Part shown: positions 1-6,636 of the stretch, piece by piece
Numbering within the stretch: position 1 is the stretch's first letter
Layout: each line of letters opens with the position of its first letter
DNA from: Methanobacteriota archaeon
Lineage (GTDB): Archaea; Thermoplasmatota; Poseidoniia; MGIII; CG-Epi1
DNA length: 13,395 nucleotides
Direction of reading: 5' to 3'
NCBI GenBank assembly: GCA_003193815.1
Contig: PSPB01000005.1
Location: 1-13,395, forward strand
Made by a program: the position numbers and the translations under genes
The notes under the pieces: generated by a model
Told to the model about the DNA's origin: nothing
What the model saw: the letters and a program-made list of their open reading frames with translations, nothing else
Database searches by the model: none

Positions 1-578
1 AGTACGAAAAAGGTCGGGAAGGCGAGTATTGGCGCCATCCAGCGGGAGCGCTGGATAGGGTCATCGGACTCCATGATGGTCATGCGAATGACCGTGAAAG
101 TCCCGTAAGCCAGCACTCCGCCCAGCAGCGGGGAAATTACCCAGCTCAGGACTATCTGGCCGACTTTGTGGAAATCGACCAGTGAAGGGTCGATGAAGAG
201 GCCGAAACCGATGATGCCACCGAGGATGCTGTGCGTCGTCGAGACCGGCAGCCCGTAGCGCGTGGCGACCGTAATCCAGAGCGCAGCCGCCAGCATGGCG
301 GCGATGAAGCCATACTGCAACTCGCTGGAGAGGCTGGCCATCTCCTCCTCGGAAATAACCAGCACTCCCTTGCGCACCGTGTCGGTGACTGCGTCGCCGG
401 CGAAGAAGGCGCCGCAGAACTCGAAGACCGCCGCGATGATGATGGCGTTGCGCAGCGTCAAAGCCCCACTCCCGACGCTGGTACCCATGGCGTTGGCGAC
501 GTCGTTGGCGCCGATGTTCCACGCCATGTACGCCGCTACCGCAATGGCGAGCAGTATCATCAATTCTAGTCCAAACAT
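1..578 (-). CDS. pit: PiT-family inorganic phosphate transporter, N-terminal part (cut by left edge)
   Basis: Membrane permease of the PiT/PHO4 family, which takes up inorganic phosphate (and, by chemical mimicry, arsenate) with a coupled cation. The 192 codons present hold a hydrophobic N-terminal helix (about residues 5-22) followed at once by the family signature GANDVANAMGTSVGSGAL (23-40). A second family motif, PVSTTHSILGGIIG, lies at 111-124, and further hydrophobic segments lie between and after these. Family members are usually well over 300 residues, so roughly half the protein is here; the C-terminal half lies beyond base 1. ATG at 578-576 is chosen because the signature needs it just upstream and a TATA element lies about 27 nt before it, suggesting a leaderless mRNA. 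The gene is co-oriented with the arsenate reductase gene 54 bp upstream. Family assignment is strong; ion coupling is not readable from the sequence. Confidence 0.93.
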   Translation of the reverse strand, partial: MFGLELMILLAIAVAAYMAWNIGANDVANAMGTSVGSGALTLRNAIIIAAVFEFCGAFFAGDAVTDTVRKGVLVISEEEMASLSSELQYGFIAAMLAAALWITVATRYGLPVSTTHSILGGIIGFGLFIDPSLVDFHKVGQIVLSWVISPLLGGVLAYGTFTVIRMTIMESDDPIQRSRWMAPILAFPTFFV

Positions 579-600
579 TGGCCGGTGCTGGTTGAGGGGT

Positions 601-610
601 TAAATAAATA
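601..610 (-). promoter_or_regulatory. TATA box of the phosphate transporter gene
   Basis: On the minus strand this reads TATTTATTTA, preceded by a purine-rich GGAAA stretch that could act as BRE. Its centre is about 27 nt upstream of the transporter ATG (578). With the usual archaeal TATA-to-start distance, transcription would begin at or next to the start codon. It is the clearest element in the only strongly AT-rich stretch of the window. Prediction only. Confidence 0.55.
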
Positions 611-614
611 TTTC

Positions 615-631
615 CTATATAATCTATATAG
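615..631. repeat. Perfect 7-bp inverted repeat in the arsC-pit gap
   Basis: CTATATA (615-621) and TATATAG (625-631) are exact inverted copies separated by ATC. The element starts 2 nt past the arsC stop (635-633) and lies directly upstream of the predicted BRE/TATA of the phosphate transporter. It could be an operator, a second TATA-like site or, less likely because the stem is only A/T plus one G/C pair, a weak terminator hairpin. Function is not known. Confidence 0.4.
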
Positions 632-632
632 T

Positions 633-1049
633 TTACTTATTTTCTACAGTGGCGAGCAACGCCTCCACCCGCGCCCGAATCTCGTCGCGCGCTGTGCGGA
701 ACGGCGCCAGCGGGTCGTCTCCCGCGGGCGCCGCTACCGGGTCCGCTATCGGCCAGTGCTCACGCTGCGTCGCCGGCGACCATGGCTGCGCGACGCACTC
801 CTCGCGCGCGGAGCCACAGAGGGTGACGGCGATATCGGCGTCGCGCCACGCTGTCGCGGAGAGCAGTTTCGAGCGCTGTACGGAGATGTCGGCGCCCGCT
901 TCCGCCATCGCAGCCACAGCGTGGTGCGAAAGGCCAGCCGGCCGGGTGCCAGCGCTCTCCACCGCGACCGCGGGCGCCAGGTGGCGCGCCCATCCCTCGG
1001 CCATTTGCGAACGCGCGGCATTTCCAGTGCAGACGAAGAGGATTCGCAT
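633..1049 (-). CDS. arsC: Arsenate reductase, thioredoxin-coupled ArsC (low-molecular-weight phosphatase fold)
   Basis: Cytoplasmic enzyme of 138 residues, expected to reduce arsenate to arsenite using a cysteine relay re-reduced by thioredoxin. The P-loop CTGNAARSQ gives the C-x5-R signature (Cys7, Arg13). The redox pair sits in LCGSAREEC (Cys78 and Cys85, C-x6-C), and the catalytic Asp-Pro is at 103-104 after REHW. This Cys triad with C-x6-C spacing matches the Staphylococcus pI258-type ArsC and argues against a plain tyrosine phosphatase, which lacks the second and third Cys. An in-frame ATG exists at 1148, but the 33 extra residues look non-conserved; ATG 1049 puts the P-loop strand at the N-terminus as in the family, and a T-run lies 27 nt before it. 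It lies upstream of, and co-oriented with, the phosphate transporter, which may admit arsenate. No arsenite exporter is visible in the window. Confidence 0.9.
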   Translation of the reverse strand: MRILFVCTGNAARSQMAEGWARHLAPAVAVESAGTRPAGLSHHAVAAMAEAGADISVQRSKLLSATAWRDADIAVTLCGSAREECVAQPWSPATQREHWPIADPVAAPAGDDPLAPFRTARDEIRARVEALLATVENK

Positions 1050-1071
1050 CACGGCTCGACTGTGCGGCGCG

Positions 1072-1080
1072 CCAAAAACC
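1072..1080 (-). promoter_or_regulatory. Possible weak TATA-like element of arsC
   Basis: On the minus strand this reads GGTTTTTGG, a T5 run centred 27 nt before the arsC ATG at 1049 in otherwise GC-rich DNA. It has the spacing expected for a leaderless archaeal transcript, but the match to a TATA box is poor. Confidence 0.25.
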
Positions 1081-1174
1081 TGCCGGCCGCTCGTCGACAG
1101 GGGGCTGTTCCACCACCCCTCAGTTTCCTGTGGAAGGTGGTACAGCAAGCTGATTTTCCACTAGCTACCCTAAT

Positions 1175-1190
1175 CCAAAAACTTTAAAAG
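1175..1190 (+). promoter_or_regulatory. BRE and TATA box of the Fic-like/smc operon
   Basis: CCAAAA (1175-1180, BRE-like) is followed directly by ACTTTAAAAG (1181-1190, TATA-like). The TATA centre is about 28 nt from ATG 1214, so the mRNA probably begins at or within a few bases of the start codon. No Shine-Dalgarno motif lies between them, in keeping with leaderless translation. Confidence 0.65.
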
Positions 1191-1213
1191 GTGGAACCAA
1201 TGGCACCGGGCTT

Positions 1214-2212
1214 ATGGTCTATCTTACACCTAAGACCACTCGCGGGCAGCAGTACTGGTATCTCGTCAAGTCGTTCAAGTTCAACGGACGCGTCGAGAAA
1301 GTGCAGCATTACCTCGGTTCCGAGGAGCCCAGCGAGCGGGAACTGGAGCGGCTCAAAGCCATCCACGGGCCCGAGCTGGAGCTCGCCGCGGTCGAGCGAA
1401 TGGCGAAGGCGTCGGCCGAGATGTTTCGCACTCCCTATCTCGACACGAAAGCACTGAAAGGGCTTGAGCGCCTGAAATTCCTGCGGCGCGCGCTGAACCG
1501 TCTGCAACAGGACCGCAAGGCGCGCGAACGCGAAGCAGAGCAGTCGGAGTTGGCGGCAGTGCACGGCAACCTGATGCTCACCTCCGAACCTCTGGCGCGC
1601 GAGCAGACCGAGGCGATACTGCTGCACGACCGCGCGCCCACGGGAATCCCGCTGTCGCGCGTGCTCGAAGTGCTCGCGCTGCGGCGACTCCACCGCGAGG
1701 TGGGTGAACGTGTCGCGCGGCTCGACCGGCGCGCCATCCTCAAGCTGCACCTCGAAGTGCGCGAGGGGCAGGGCGACGGCGGCCACCTGCGGCAGGACAG
1801 TGCCAGTCTCCCCGGCTCGGCCTTCGTCCCGCCACCGCCGGTGCTGATTGAGGATGAACTCGACGCGTTGCTCGAGTGGTGGCACGATCCGTCGCCGCTA
1901 CACTCGTTCGAGCGCGCGACGCTGTTCCACCACCGCTTCCTGCAGCTGCGGCCTTTCGAGGCTGGCAACGGCCTCGTGGCGCGACTGCTGCTCGAGGGGA
2001 TGCTCGTGCGCGCGGGGCTGCCCGCGCCCATGTGGCAGCGGGAAGACCGTTCGCGCTACCTCTCGGCGCTAGTGGCAGGCGACCGCGGCGACCGCGGCCG
2101 GCTCATCAGCGGATTCTGGAAAGCGTACCGGCAGCACCACCGTTCTGGTGTCAGGGGCGAGCTCGCGGCACTGAAGACTGAACCGCGCCAGGCACACCTG
2201 GAGGCTTTCTGA
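1214..2212 (+). CDS. Fic-fold protein with degenerate catalytic motif (probable pseudoenzyme)
   Basis: 332-residue protein. The N-terminal 45 or so residues (GQQYWYLVKSF and following, ending near YLG) look like the small N-terminal domain seen in some archaeal Fic-family proteins. A charged helical linker follows, then a Fic domain from about residue 115 to 310. Recognisable Fic landmarks are GNLMLTSEPL, FVPPPP ahead of the active-site region, and the FHHRF helix. The active motif, usually HPFx[DE]GNGRxxR, reads RPFEAGNGLVAR (246-257). The catalytic His is Arg246, the acidic metal ligand is Ala250 and the first Arg is Leu254; only GNG and Arg257 remain. AMP transfer by the normal mechanism is therefore unlikely, and a binding or regulatory role is inferred. 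ATG 1214 fits the TATA spacing; ATG 1200 is out of frame. The TGA stop abuts the smc start, so the two genes are probably co-expressed. Its substrate or partner is not known. Confidence 0.85.
   Translation: MVYLTPKTTRGQQYWYLVKSFKFNGRVEKVQHYLGSEEPSERELERLKAIHGPELELAAVERMAKASAEMFRTPYLDTKALKGLERLKFLRRALNRLQQDRKAREREAEQSELAAVHGNLMLTSEPLAREQTEAILLHDRAPTGIPLSRVLEVLALRRLHREVGERVARLDRRAILKLHLEVREGQGDGGHLRQDSASLPGSAFVPPPPVLIEDELDALLEWWHDPSPLHSFERATLFHHRFLQLRPFEAGNGLVARLLLEGMLVRAGLPAPMWQREDRSRYLSALVAGDRGDRGRLISGFWKAYRQHHRSGVRGELAALKTEPRQAHLEAF
2200..2204 (+). promoter_or_regulatory. Shine-Dalgarno site for smc
   Basis: GGAGG lies inside the last codons of the Fic-like gene, 8 nt before the TTG start of smc. 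It supports TTG 2213 and translation coupled to the upstream gene. Confidence 0.6.
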
Positions 2213-5200
2213 TTGCAACTTCTCGAACTTGAGTTCGAGAACTTTAAATCCTTCAAAGGCCACGTTACCGTCCCCTTCGGCCCCGGCTTCACCTGCATCA
2301 CCGGCCCCAACGGCTCGGGCAAGAGCAACATCACCGACGCGATCCTGTTCATCCTCGGCTCGCGCTCGACCAAACTGCTGCGTGCGCGGCGGCTGAACCA
2401 GCTGATTTTCGGCTATCAGGAAGGCAAGAAATCGCGCAGCACGGCGAAGCACTGTCGCGTCAGCATGGTCTTCGACAACAGCGACCGTTTCCTCTCCATC
2501 GAGAGCGACCTGGTGCGATTCACCAAGGGCGTGCGGCTGCGCGGGGGGAAGCCTGCCACTTACTACCGGCTCAACGGCGACACCTCCTCGGCAGGGGAGT
2601 TCGAAGCGCTCTTCTCGCGCGCCGGACTTTACGCGACCGGCTACAACATCATCCAGCAGGGCGACGTCATGCAGACCTCGCTGATGTCGGGCACCGAGCG
2701 CCGGCGCAAGCTGGAGGACGTCGCCGGCATAACCGCGTACGACCAGCGGTTGCGCAAGACCCGCTCGGCGCGTGAGCATGTTGGCGCCGACCTGACGCTG
2801 CTCGACGAACGCATGCGCGAAGCGCAGCGGCTGCTGCGACAGCTCGAGCGCGAGAAGCGTGATGCCGAACGGCTTGAGGCCATCCTGCAGCAATTGCAGG
2901 AAAACGCGCTGCAGCGCAAGTGGCGCCGTGTGCTCGACCTAGAGGCGGAGCTGGAGTCGCGACGCGGACTGATTGTGCGCCACGAAAAAGAGCTGGAAGA
3001 GCTCGTGGGAGAGCTAGAAGAGCGGCAAACCGCGATTGGGGTTTTCGAAGACGATTATAAAAAGGTCGAAGAGGAAATTTCCGACGCGGGCGGCGACCGC
3101 GCGCGCGAATTGCAGGAGCAGCTGGACAAAACGCGCGTCGAACAGGCGCTGGCACAGAGCGACTCCGAATCGGCTGGCGCGCGGCTTGTGGAGCTGGAGG
3201 CATCGCGCCGCCAGCTGGGCGATGCGCGCAAGGTTGCCATGGCGGAGCTGAAAGAGCTGCGCAACGCCCTCGATGAGGCTCGGACGGGCGCCGGCGAGCT
3301 GGAAGCGCAAGTCACAACCGCCGCCAGCGAGCTGGCGCGGCTCGAGGCTTCGGCTGCCGACGGTTCGCAGGAAATCTCTGGCCAGCGCGACGCCCTCGAT
3401 GCGCTGAGGCAGGCGGCGGGTGAGCTGGAAATGCAGCGGCACCGGCTCGAGGGCGAGCGCGAGCAGCTCGAGCGACAGCTCCAGCTGGCGCGTGAGCAGC
3501 TGGAACGGTCGGAGCAATTGCTGAAAGCAGCGCGGGAGGATTCGGCTGACGCCGATTTCCAGCTGCAGGACCTCGAACTCGGGCGCAAATCGGCGGCCGA
3601 TAACCTGCGCAAGGTCACCGCCAAGCACGGTAAGCTTGTGAGTGAGCTGGCGCTGGTGGCCGACCGGCTGGAACGCAGTGAGAGCGAGCTGCGCGAGGCG
3701 GCGCTGGCGCTGGCGGCCGAAGAAGCGGCTACGCGCGCCCGCGATGAAATCGGCGGCTACGCGCGCGCGGTGCAGTCGGTTCTCGCGGCGCGCGATACGG
3801 GCGAGCTGGACGGCATCGTCGGGACGATTGCAGAGCTGGGGCAGGTGGACGAGGAGCATGCGCTGGCGCTCGAGGTAGCGGCGGGCGCGCGGATGCAGTC
3901 GGTCGTCGTCAGGGATGACTCGGTTGCGGCGGAGGCTATTGCGTTCCTGAAGCAGCGCAAGCTGGGGCGGGCGCGCTTCCTGCCGCTCAACCGGCTGCGC
4001 CGGTATCGCCCCGGCGCCAACGCGCTGCTGCTGGTGAAGCAGTCCGGCGCAGTCAACTTCGCGCAGGAGCTGGTGCGGTTCGACCCGCGCTACGCGGACG
4101 CCTTCGGCAACGTCTTCGGCGACACAGTCATTATGCGCAGCCTCGACGAGGCGCGCAGCTACCTCGGCAGGGGGCGCATGGTCACGCTGGCAGGCGAACT
4201 GCTCGAGGCGGGCGGCGCGATGGTGGGCGGCTCACCGCCCCGCTCGGGAATCCACTTCGGGACCGGCACCCGCGACAACCTTGACGAGCTGATGGTGCGC
4301 CTCGGCAGCGCCGAGGCGCGCAAGCTCGAGGCGAGCGCCGCGGTACTGGAGTTACGCGAGGAACTGGCGGAAGTGGCGCAGGCGAAGGCAGCGCTCGAGA
4401 GCGAGTGCTCGACCACCCAGACGCGCGTGACCGATTTCGACGAACAGGCGACCAAGTCGGCCGACGGGCTGCTACAGGCGCAGCAGTCGTTCGAGACGCG
4501 ACAGGGTGCGCTGACGGCGCTCGAGGGCGAACTGGGCGAGCGCGAAGCGGCGCTGGCCGAGCTGCAAATTACGATTACCGACCACGCCGGGAGCGTGGAG
4601 CAGGCGGCGACTGCGTTGCAGGAGCTGACCGGGGGTGTGGCGGCCGAGCGGCTAGCGCAGCTCCAGTCGGCGCTCGGGCAGCAGCGCGAAAGCCTCTCGG
4701 AGGCGCGCGCCAGCGTGGCGCGTTTCGAGGCGGCCGAGGAACCCGCCGCAGGCGAGGAGCAGCGACTGGCAAGCGAACTGGAGCAGAACTTGGCGGAGCA
4801 GAAGGAGCAGCAGACGCTGCGGCGCGACGAACGCGAAACGGCGCGCAAACTGGCGCGCGAAGTCAAGGCACTGAAGGCCGAGGAAGACACCAAATTCCGC
4901 GAGCTCAAGGAATTGCGCGACCAGCGCGACCGGCTGCGCGACGAGCTGGCCGAGGCGCGCACGACGCTGGCACAGCGCGAGGAGTTCGGGCGCGGGCGGC
5001 GGCACGCTACGGATGAACTGAAGATTGAGGTCGCGACCCGCGAGCCGAAGCTGGTCGAGGCACGGCAGCGGCTGCCCGAAAAGGCGGAGCAGCCTCCGAA
5101 GGTCGGCGGCAGCGAGCAGCTGGAGGCGCAGCGCGAGACGCTCGAGGGGCAGCGCGGGCGGCTCGGCAACGTCAACATGCTTTCGCTCGAGCACTACCGG

Positions 5201-5797
5201 CAGGAGGAGGAGCGGCTGGCGCGCATCCGCGAGGACCGCAAGCAGCTGCGGCGGGAGGTGAGGCGGCTCGAGGCGCTCGAAGCCAAGATATCGGCGCGCA
5301 AGCTTGAGCGCTTCAGCGAAGTTTATAAACATATCAACGAGAACTTCCAGTCCACTTTCACCGAGCTTACCGGCGGCGGCAAGGCGTGGCTGGAGCTGGA
5401 GAAGCCGGAAACCGTCTTCGACGGCGGCGTCTCAATCAAGGCACGCATGCCACGCAAGCGGCTCTTCCCGGTCGAGGCGCTTTCCGGCGGCGAGAAATCG
5501 CTCGTCAGCATGGCGTTCATCTTCGCCATCCAGCGCTACGACCCGAGTCCGTTCTACCTGCTCGACGAGCCGGACCAGAACCTGGACGGCGTCAACACCG
5601 AGCACATCGGCCGCGCGATTGCGCTGCAGTCGGCGGTGGCGCAGTTCCTCGTCGTGAGCCTGCATCACGCCGCGCTGCGCGAGGCAGCACACGTGATTGG
5701 CGTCTTCATGGCCGACGATGGTGTTTCGCACCTGCACCAGATTCACGATGTCGACAGCTTCATCGCTTCGCTGCCCACCGAGGAGGTGGCGGCGTGA
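2213..5797 (+). CDS. smc: Chromosome segregation/condensation ATPase SMC
   Basis: 1194 residues, normal length for SMC. It forms an ATP-dependent ring on DNA with the kleisin ScpA and with ScpB, organising the chromosome for segregation. The N-terminal head has Walker A GPNGSGKS (31-38). Coiled-coil arms rich in Glu, Arg, Leu and Ala run roughly 170-520 and 680-1040. The hinge lies about 525-670, with GTIAELG and the glycine-rich GGAMVGGSPPRSG. The C-terminal head has the signature LSGGEKS (about 1090) and Walker B/D-loop YLLDEPDQNLDG (about 1115-1126), then a switch His in SLHHAAL. The D-loop reads DEPDQNLD where bacterial SMCs have DExDAALD; I think related forms occur in archaea, so I do not read this as a defect. 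The start is TTG, directly after the TGA of the preceding gene, with GGAGG 8 nt upstream; FENFKSF near the N-terminus fits SMC. The end overlaps scpA by 4 nt. Confidence 0.97.
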   Translation: MQLLELEFENFKSFKGHVTVPFGPGFTCITGPNGSGKSNITDAILFILGSRSTKLLRARRLNQLIFGYQEGKKSRSTAKHCRVSMVFDNSDRFLSIESDLVRFTKGVRLRGGKPATYYRLNGDTSSAGEFEALFSRAGLYATGYNIIQQGDVMQTSLMSGTERRRKLEDVAGITAYDQRLRKTRSAREHVGADLTLLDERMREAQRLLRQLEREKRDAERLEAILQQLQENALQRKWRRVLDLEAELESRRGLIVRHEKELEELVGELEERQTAIGVFEDDYKKVEEEISDAGGDRARELQEQLDKTRVEQALAQSDSESAGARLVELEASRRQLGDARKVAMAELKELRNALDEARTGAGELEAQVTTAASELARLEASAADGSQEISGQRDALDALRQAAGELEMQRHRLEGEREQLERQLQLAREQLERSEQLLKAAREDSADADFQLQDLELGRKSAADNLRKVTAKHGKLVSELALVADRLERSESELREAALALAAEEAATRARDEIGGYARAVQSVLAARDTGELDGIVGTIAELGQVDEEHALALEVAAGARMQSVVVRDDSVAAEAIAFLKQRKLGRARFLPLNRLRRYRPGANALLLVKQSGAVNFAQELVRFDPRYADAFGNVFGDTVIMRSLDEARSYLGRGRMVTLAGELLEAGGAMVGGSPPRSGIHFGTGTRDNLDELMVRLGSAEARKLEASAAVLELREELAEVAQAKAALESECSTTQTRVTDFDEQATKSADGLLQAQQSFETRQGALTALEGELGEREAALAELQITITDHAGSVEQAATALQELTGGVAAERLAQLQSALGQQRESLSEARASVARFEAAEEPAAGEEQRLASELEQNLAEQKEQQTLRRDERETARKLAREVKALKAEEDTKFRELKELRDQRDRLRDELAEARTTLAQREEFGRGRRHATDELKIEVATREPKLVEARQRLPEKAEQPPKVGGSEQLEAQRETLEGQRGRLGNVNMLSLEHYRQEEERLARIREDRKQLRREVRRLEALEAKISARKLERFSEVYKHINENFQSTFTELTGGGKAWLELEKPETVFDGGVSIKARMPRKRLFPVEALSGGEKSLVSMAFIFAIQRYDPSPFYLLDEPDQNLDGVNTEHIGRAIALQSAVAQFLVVSLHHAALREAAHVIGVFMADDGVSHLHQIHDVDSFIASLPTEEVAA
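5782..5787 (+). promoter_or_regulatory. Shine-Dalgarno site for scpA
   Basis: GGAGGT lies within the last codons of smc, 6 nt before GTG 5794. The same arrangement (GGAGGT, GGCGG plus one base, then the start) recurs before scpB. Confidence 0.7.
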
Positions 5798-6636
5798 GCC
5801 TGGTCGAGAACCACCTGCTGTTCCACAAGGCCATCGTGGGAAGCGATACGGAGCGGGTCGACGGCTATCTCGGCCTAGCGCAGGCTTCCGAGGCGGGGGC
5901 TGAAATCACCGCCATCGAGGACCCGCTGGCGCGCAGCATCGCGGTGCTGTTCCAGCTGGTGCGCGAGCACGAACTGGACCCGTGGCAGCTCGACCTCGGA
6001 TTTGTGCTTCAGGAATACCAGCAGCATGCGCTGCGCGCCGACGCTCTCGATTTTCCGCTCGCGGGCGCCATCCTGGGCTGGGCTTGGGATGTGCTACGGC
6101 TGCGCTCGGCGGGTGCGGTCGTGGCAAGCGAGCCGCTCCCCGAGCCGCAGGCAGAGTGGGAGCCATTCGACTTCGGCTGGGAACCGACTTACGCCGAGCG
6201 GCTCGAGATGGTCGCCGAGCCGCCGCTGGAGGAGGCACTCCGTTTCCGTGGCGAGCGGCGGGTGACACTGATGGAGCTGGTGGGCGCGCTGGAAGAGGCA
6301 CGGCAGGTCGAGCTGGAACATCGCGCGCGAATGTCGCGGCGCAAGCAGCTGCGCGAGGAGCGGAAGACTATGCTGGACGACCATGCCAGTCATCTGGGCG
6401 ATAAAATCCACACCGATGATCCGACGCTCTACAAGGAGCAGGTGTGGCAGAAAATCAACGTGCTGAATGGTAAGCCGATTCCGCTCGGCCAGCTGGTTGA
6501 CGCTCCCGAGCGTTCCAGCGTCGTGCGCACCTTCGTCGGCTCGCTCTTCCTGGCGCGCGAAGGACGCATTGAAATCCAGCAGAAGGACCTGCTCAGCCAC
6601 TCAATTTACATCCGCAACCGGGAGGTGGCGGGCTGA
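5794..6636 (+). CDS. scpA: Segregation and condensation protein A (kleisin subunit of SMC complex)
   Basis: 280-residue kleisin expected to bridge the two SMC heads and bind ScpB. The N-terminal part has the typical ScpA pattern: PLARSIAVLFQLVREHELD and the Trp/Leu residues that follow (about 43-66), then a helical stretch in which the family's 'storage of helices' binds the SMC neck. A long, acidic, Pro/Trp-rich linker covers about 105-165 and a charged helix about 170-200. The C-terminal winged-helix region (about 205-275) contains SSVVRTFVGSLFLAREGRIE. The start is GTG in the GTGA overlap with the smc stop, preceded by a good SD; the ORF is open far upstream inside smc, but the family N-terminus and SD fix this start. 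Position between smc and scpB is the classic operon order and supports the call. Confidence 0.93.
   Translation: MSLVENHLLFHKAIVGSDTERVDGYLGLAQASEAGAEITAIEDPLARSIAVLFQLVREHELDPWQLDLGFVLQEYQQHALRADALDFPLAGAILGWAWDVLRLRSAGAVVASEPLPEPQAEWEPFDFGWEPTYAERLEMVAEPPLEEALRFRGERRVTLMELVGALEEARQVELEHRARMSRRKQLREERKTMLDDHASHLGDKIHTDDPTLYKEQVWQKINVLNGKPIPLGQLVDAPERSSVVRTFVGSLFLAREGRIEIQQKDLLSHSIYIRNREVAG
6621..6626 (+). promoter_or_regulatory. Shine-Dalgarno site deciding the CTG start of scpB
   Basis: GGAGGT is followed by GGCGGG and CTG at 6633. This is nearly base-for-base the scpA context (GGAGGT, GGCGGC, GTG), with the same 6-nt spacing and the same next codon AGC. No ATG, GTG or TTG in this frame lies between the previous stop (6402-6404) and 6792. 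Confidence 0.65.

Larger units (their letters stand above)
1050..1213. promoter_or_regulatory. Divergent promoter region between arsC and the Fic-like/smc operon
   Basis: 164 bp of non-coding DNA between divergent genes. It contains a convincing BRE/TATA for the plus strand at 1175-1190, a weaker T-run for arsC at 1072-1080, and four copies of one hexamer in alternating orientation: TTCCAC 1108-1113, GTGGAA 1130-1135, TTCCAC 1156-1161 and GTGGAA 1191-1196. The outermost pair extends to 8 bp (GTTCCACC 1107-1114, GGTGGAAC 1190-1197). The last pair brackets the plus-strand TATA, so a repressor site is plausible. I see no tRNA or small ORF here. Confidence 0.5.

Noticed and set aside
1050..1148. 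N-terminal extension of arsC to ATG 1148
   Set aside because: The extra residues do not resemble the family, and the P-loop is expected at the N-terminus; ATG 1049 also has a promoter-like element at the right distance.
585..1187. 200-codon plus-strand frame across arsC
   Set aside because: Antisense to arsC, whose catalytic motifs are intact; Arg-rich product without features.
1191..1457. Alternative plus-strand starts at 1191 and ATG 1200 ahead of the Fic-like gene
   Set aside because: Both are out of frame with the Fic-like protein and lead to a Ser/Arg-rich product; ATG 1214 fits the TATA spacing and the N-terminal domain.
4159..5178. 339-codon minus-strand frame inside smc
   Set aside because: Ser/Arg-rich low-complexity product that mirrors the SMC coiled-coil codons; no independent start signal.
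5551..5590. SMC D-loop DEPDQNLD as a sign of an inactive ATPase
   Set aside because: Walker B Asp-Glu, the signature motif and Walker A are all intact, and I believe related D-loops occur in archaeal SMCs.
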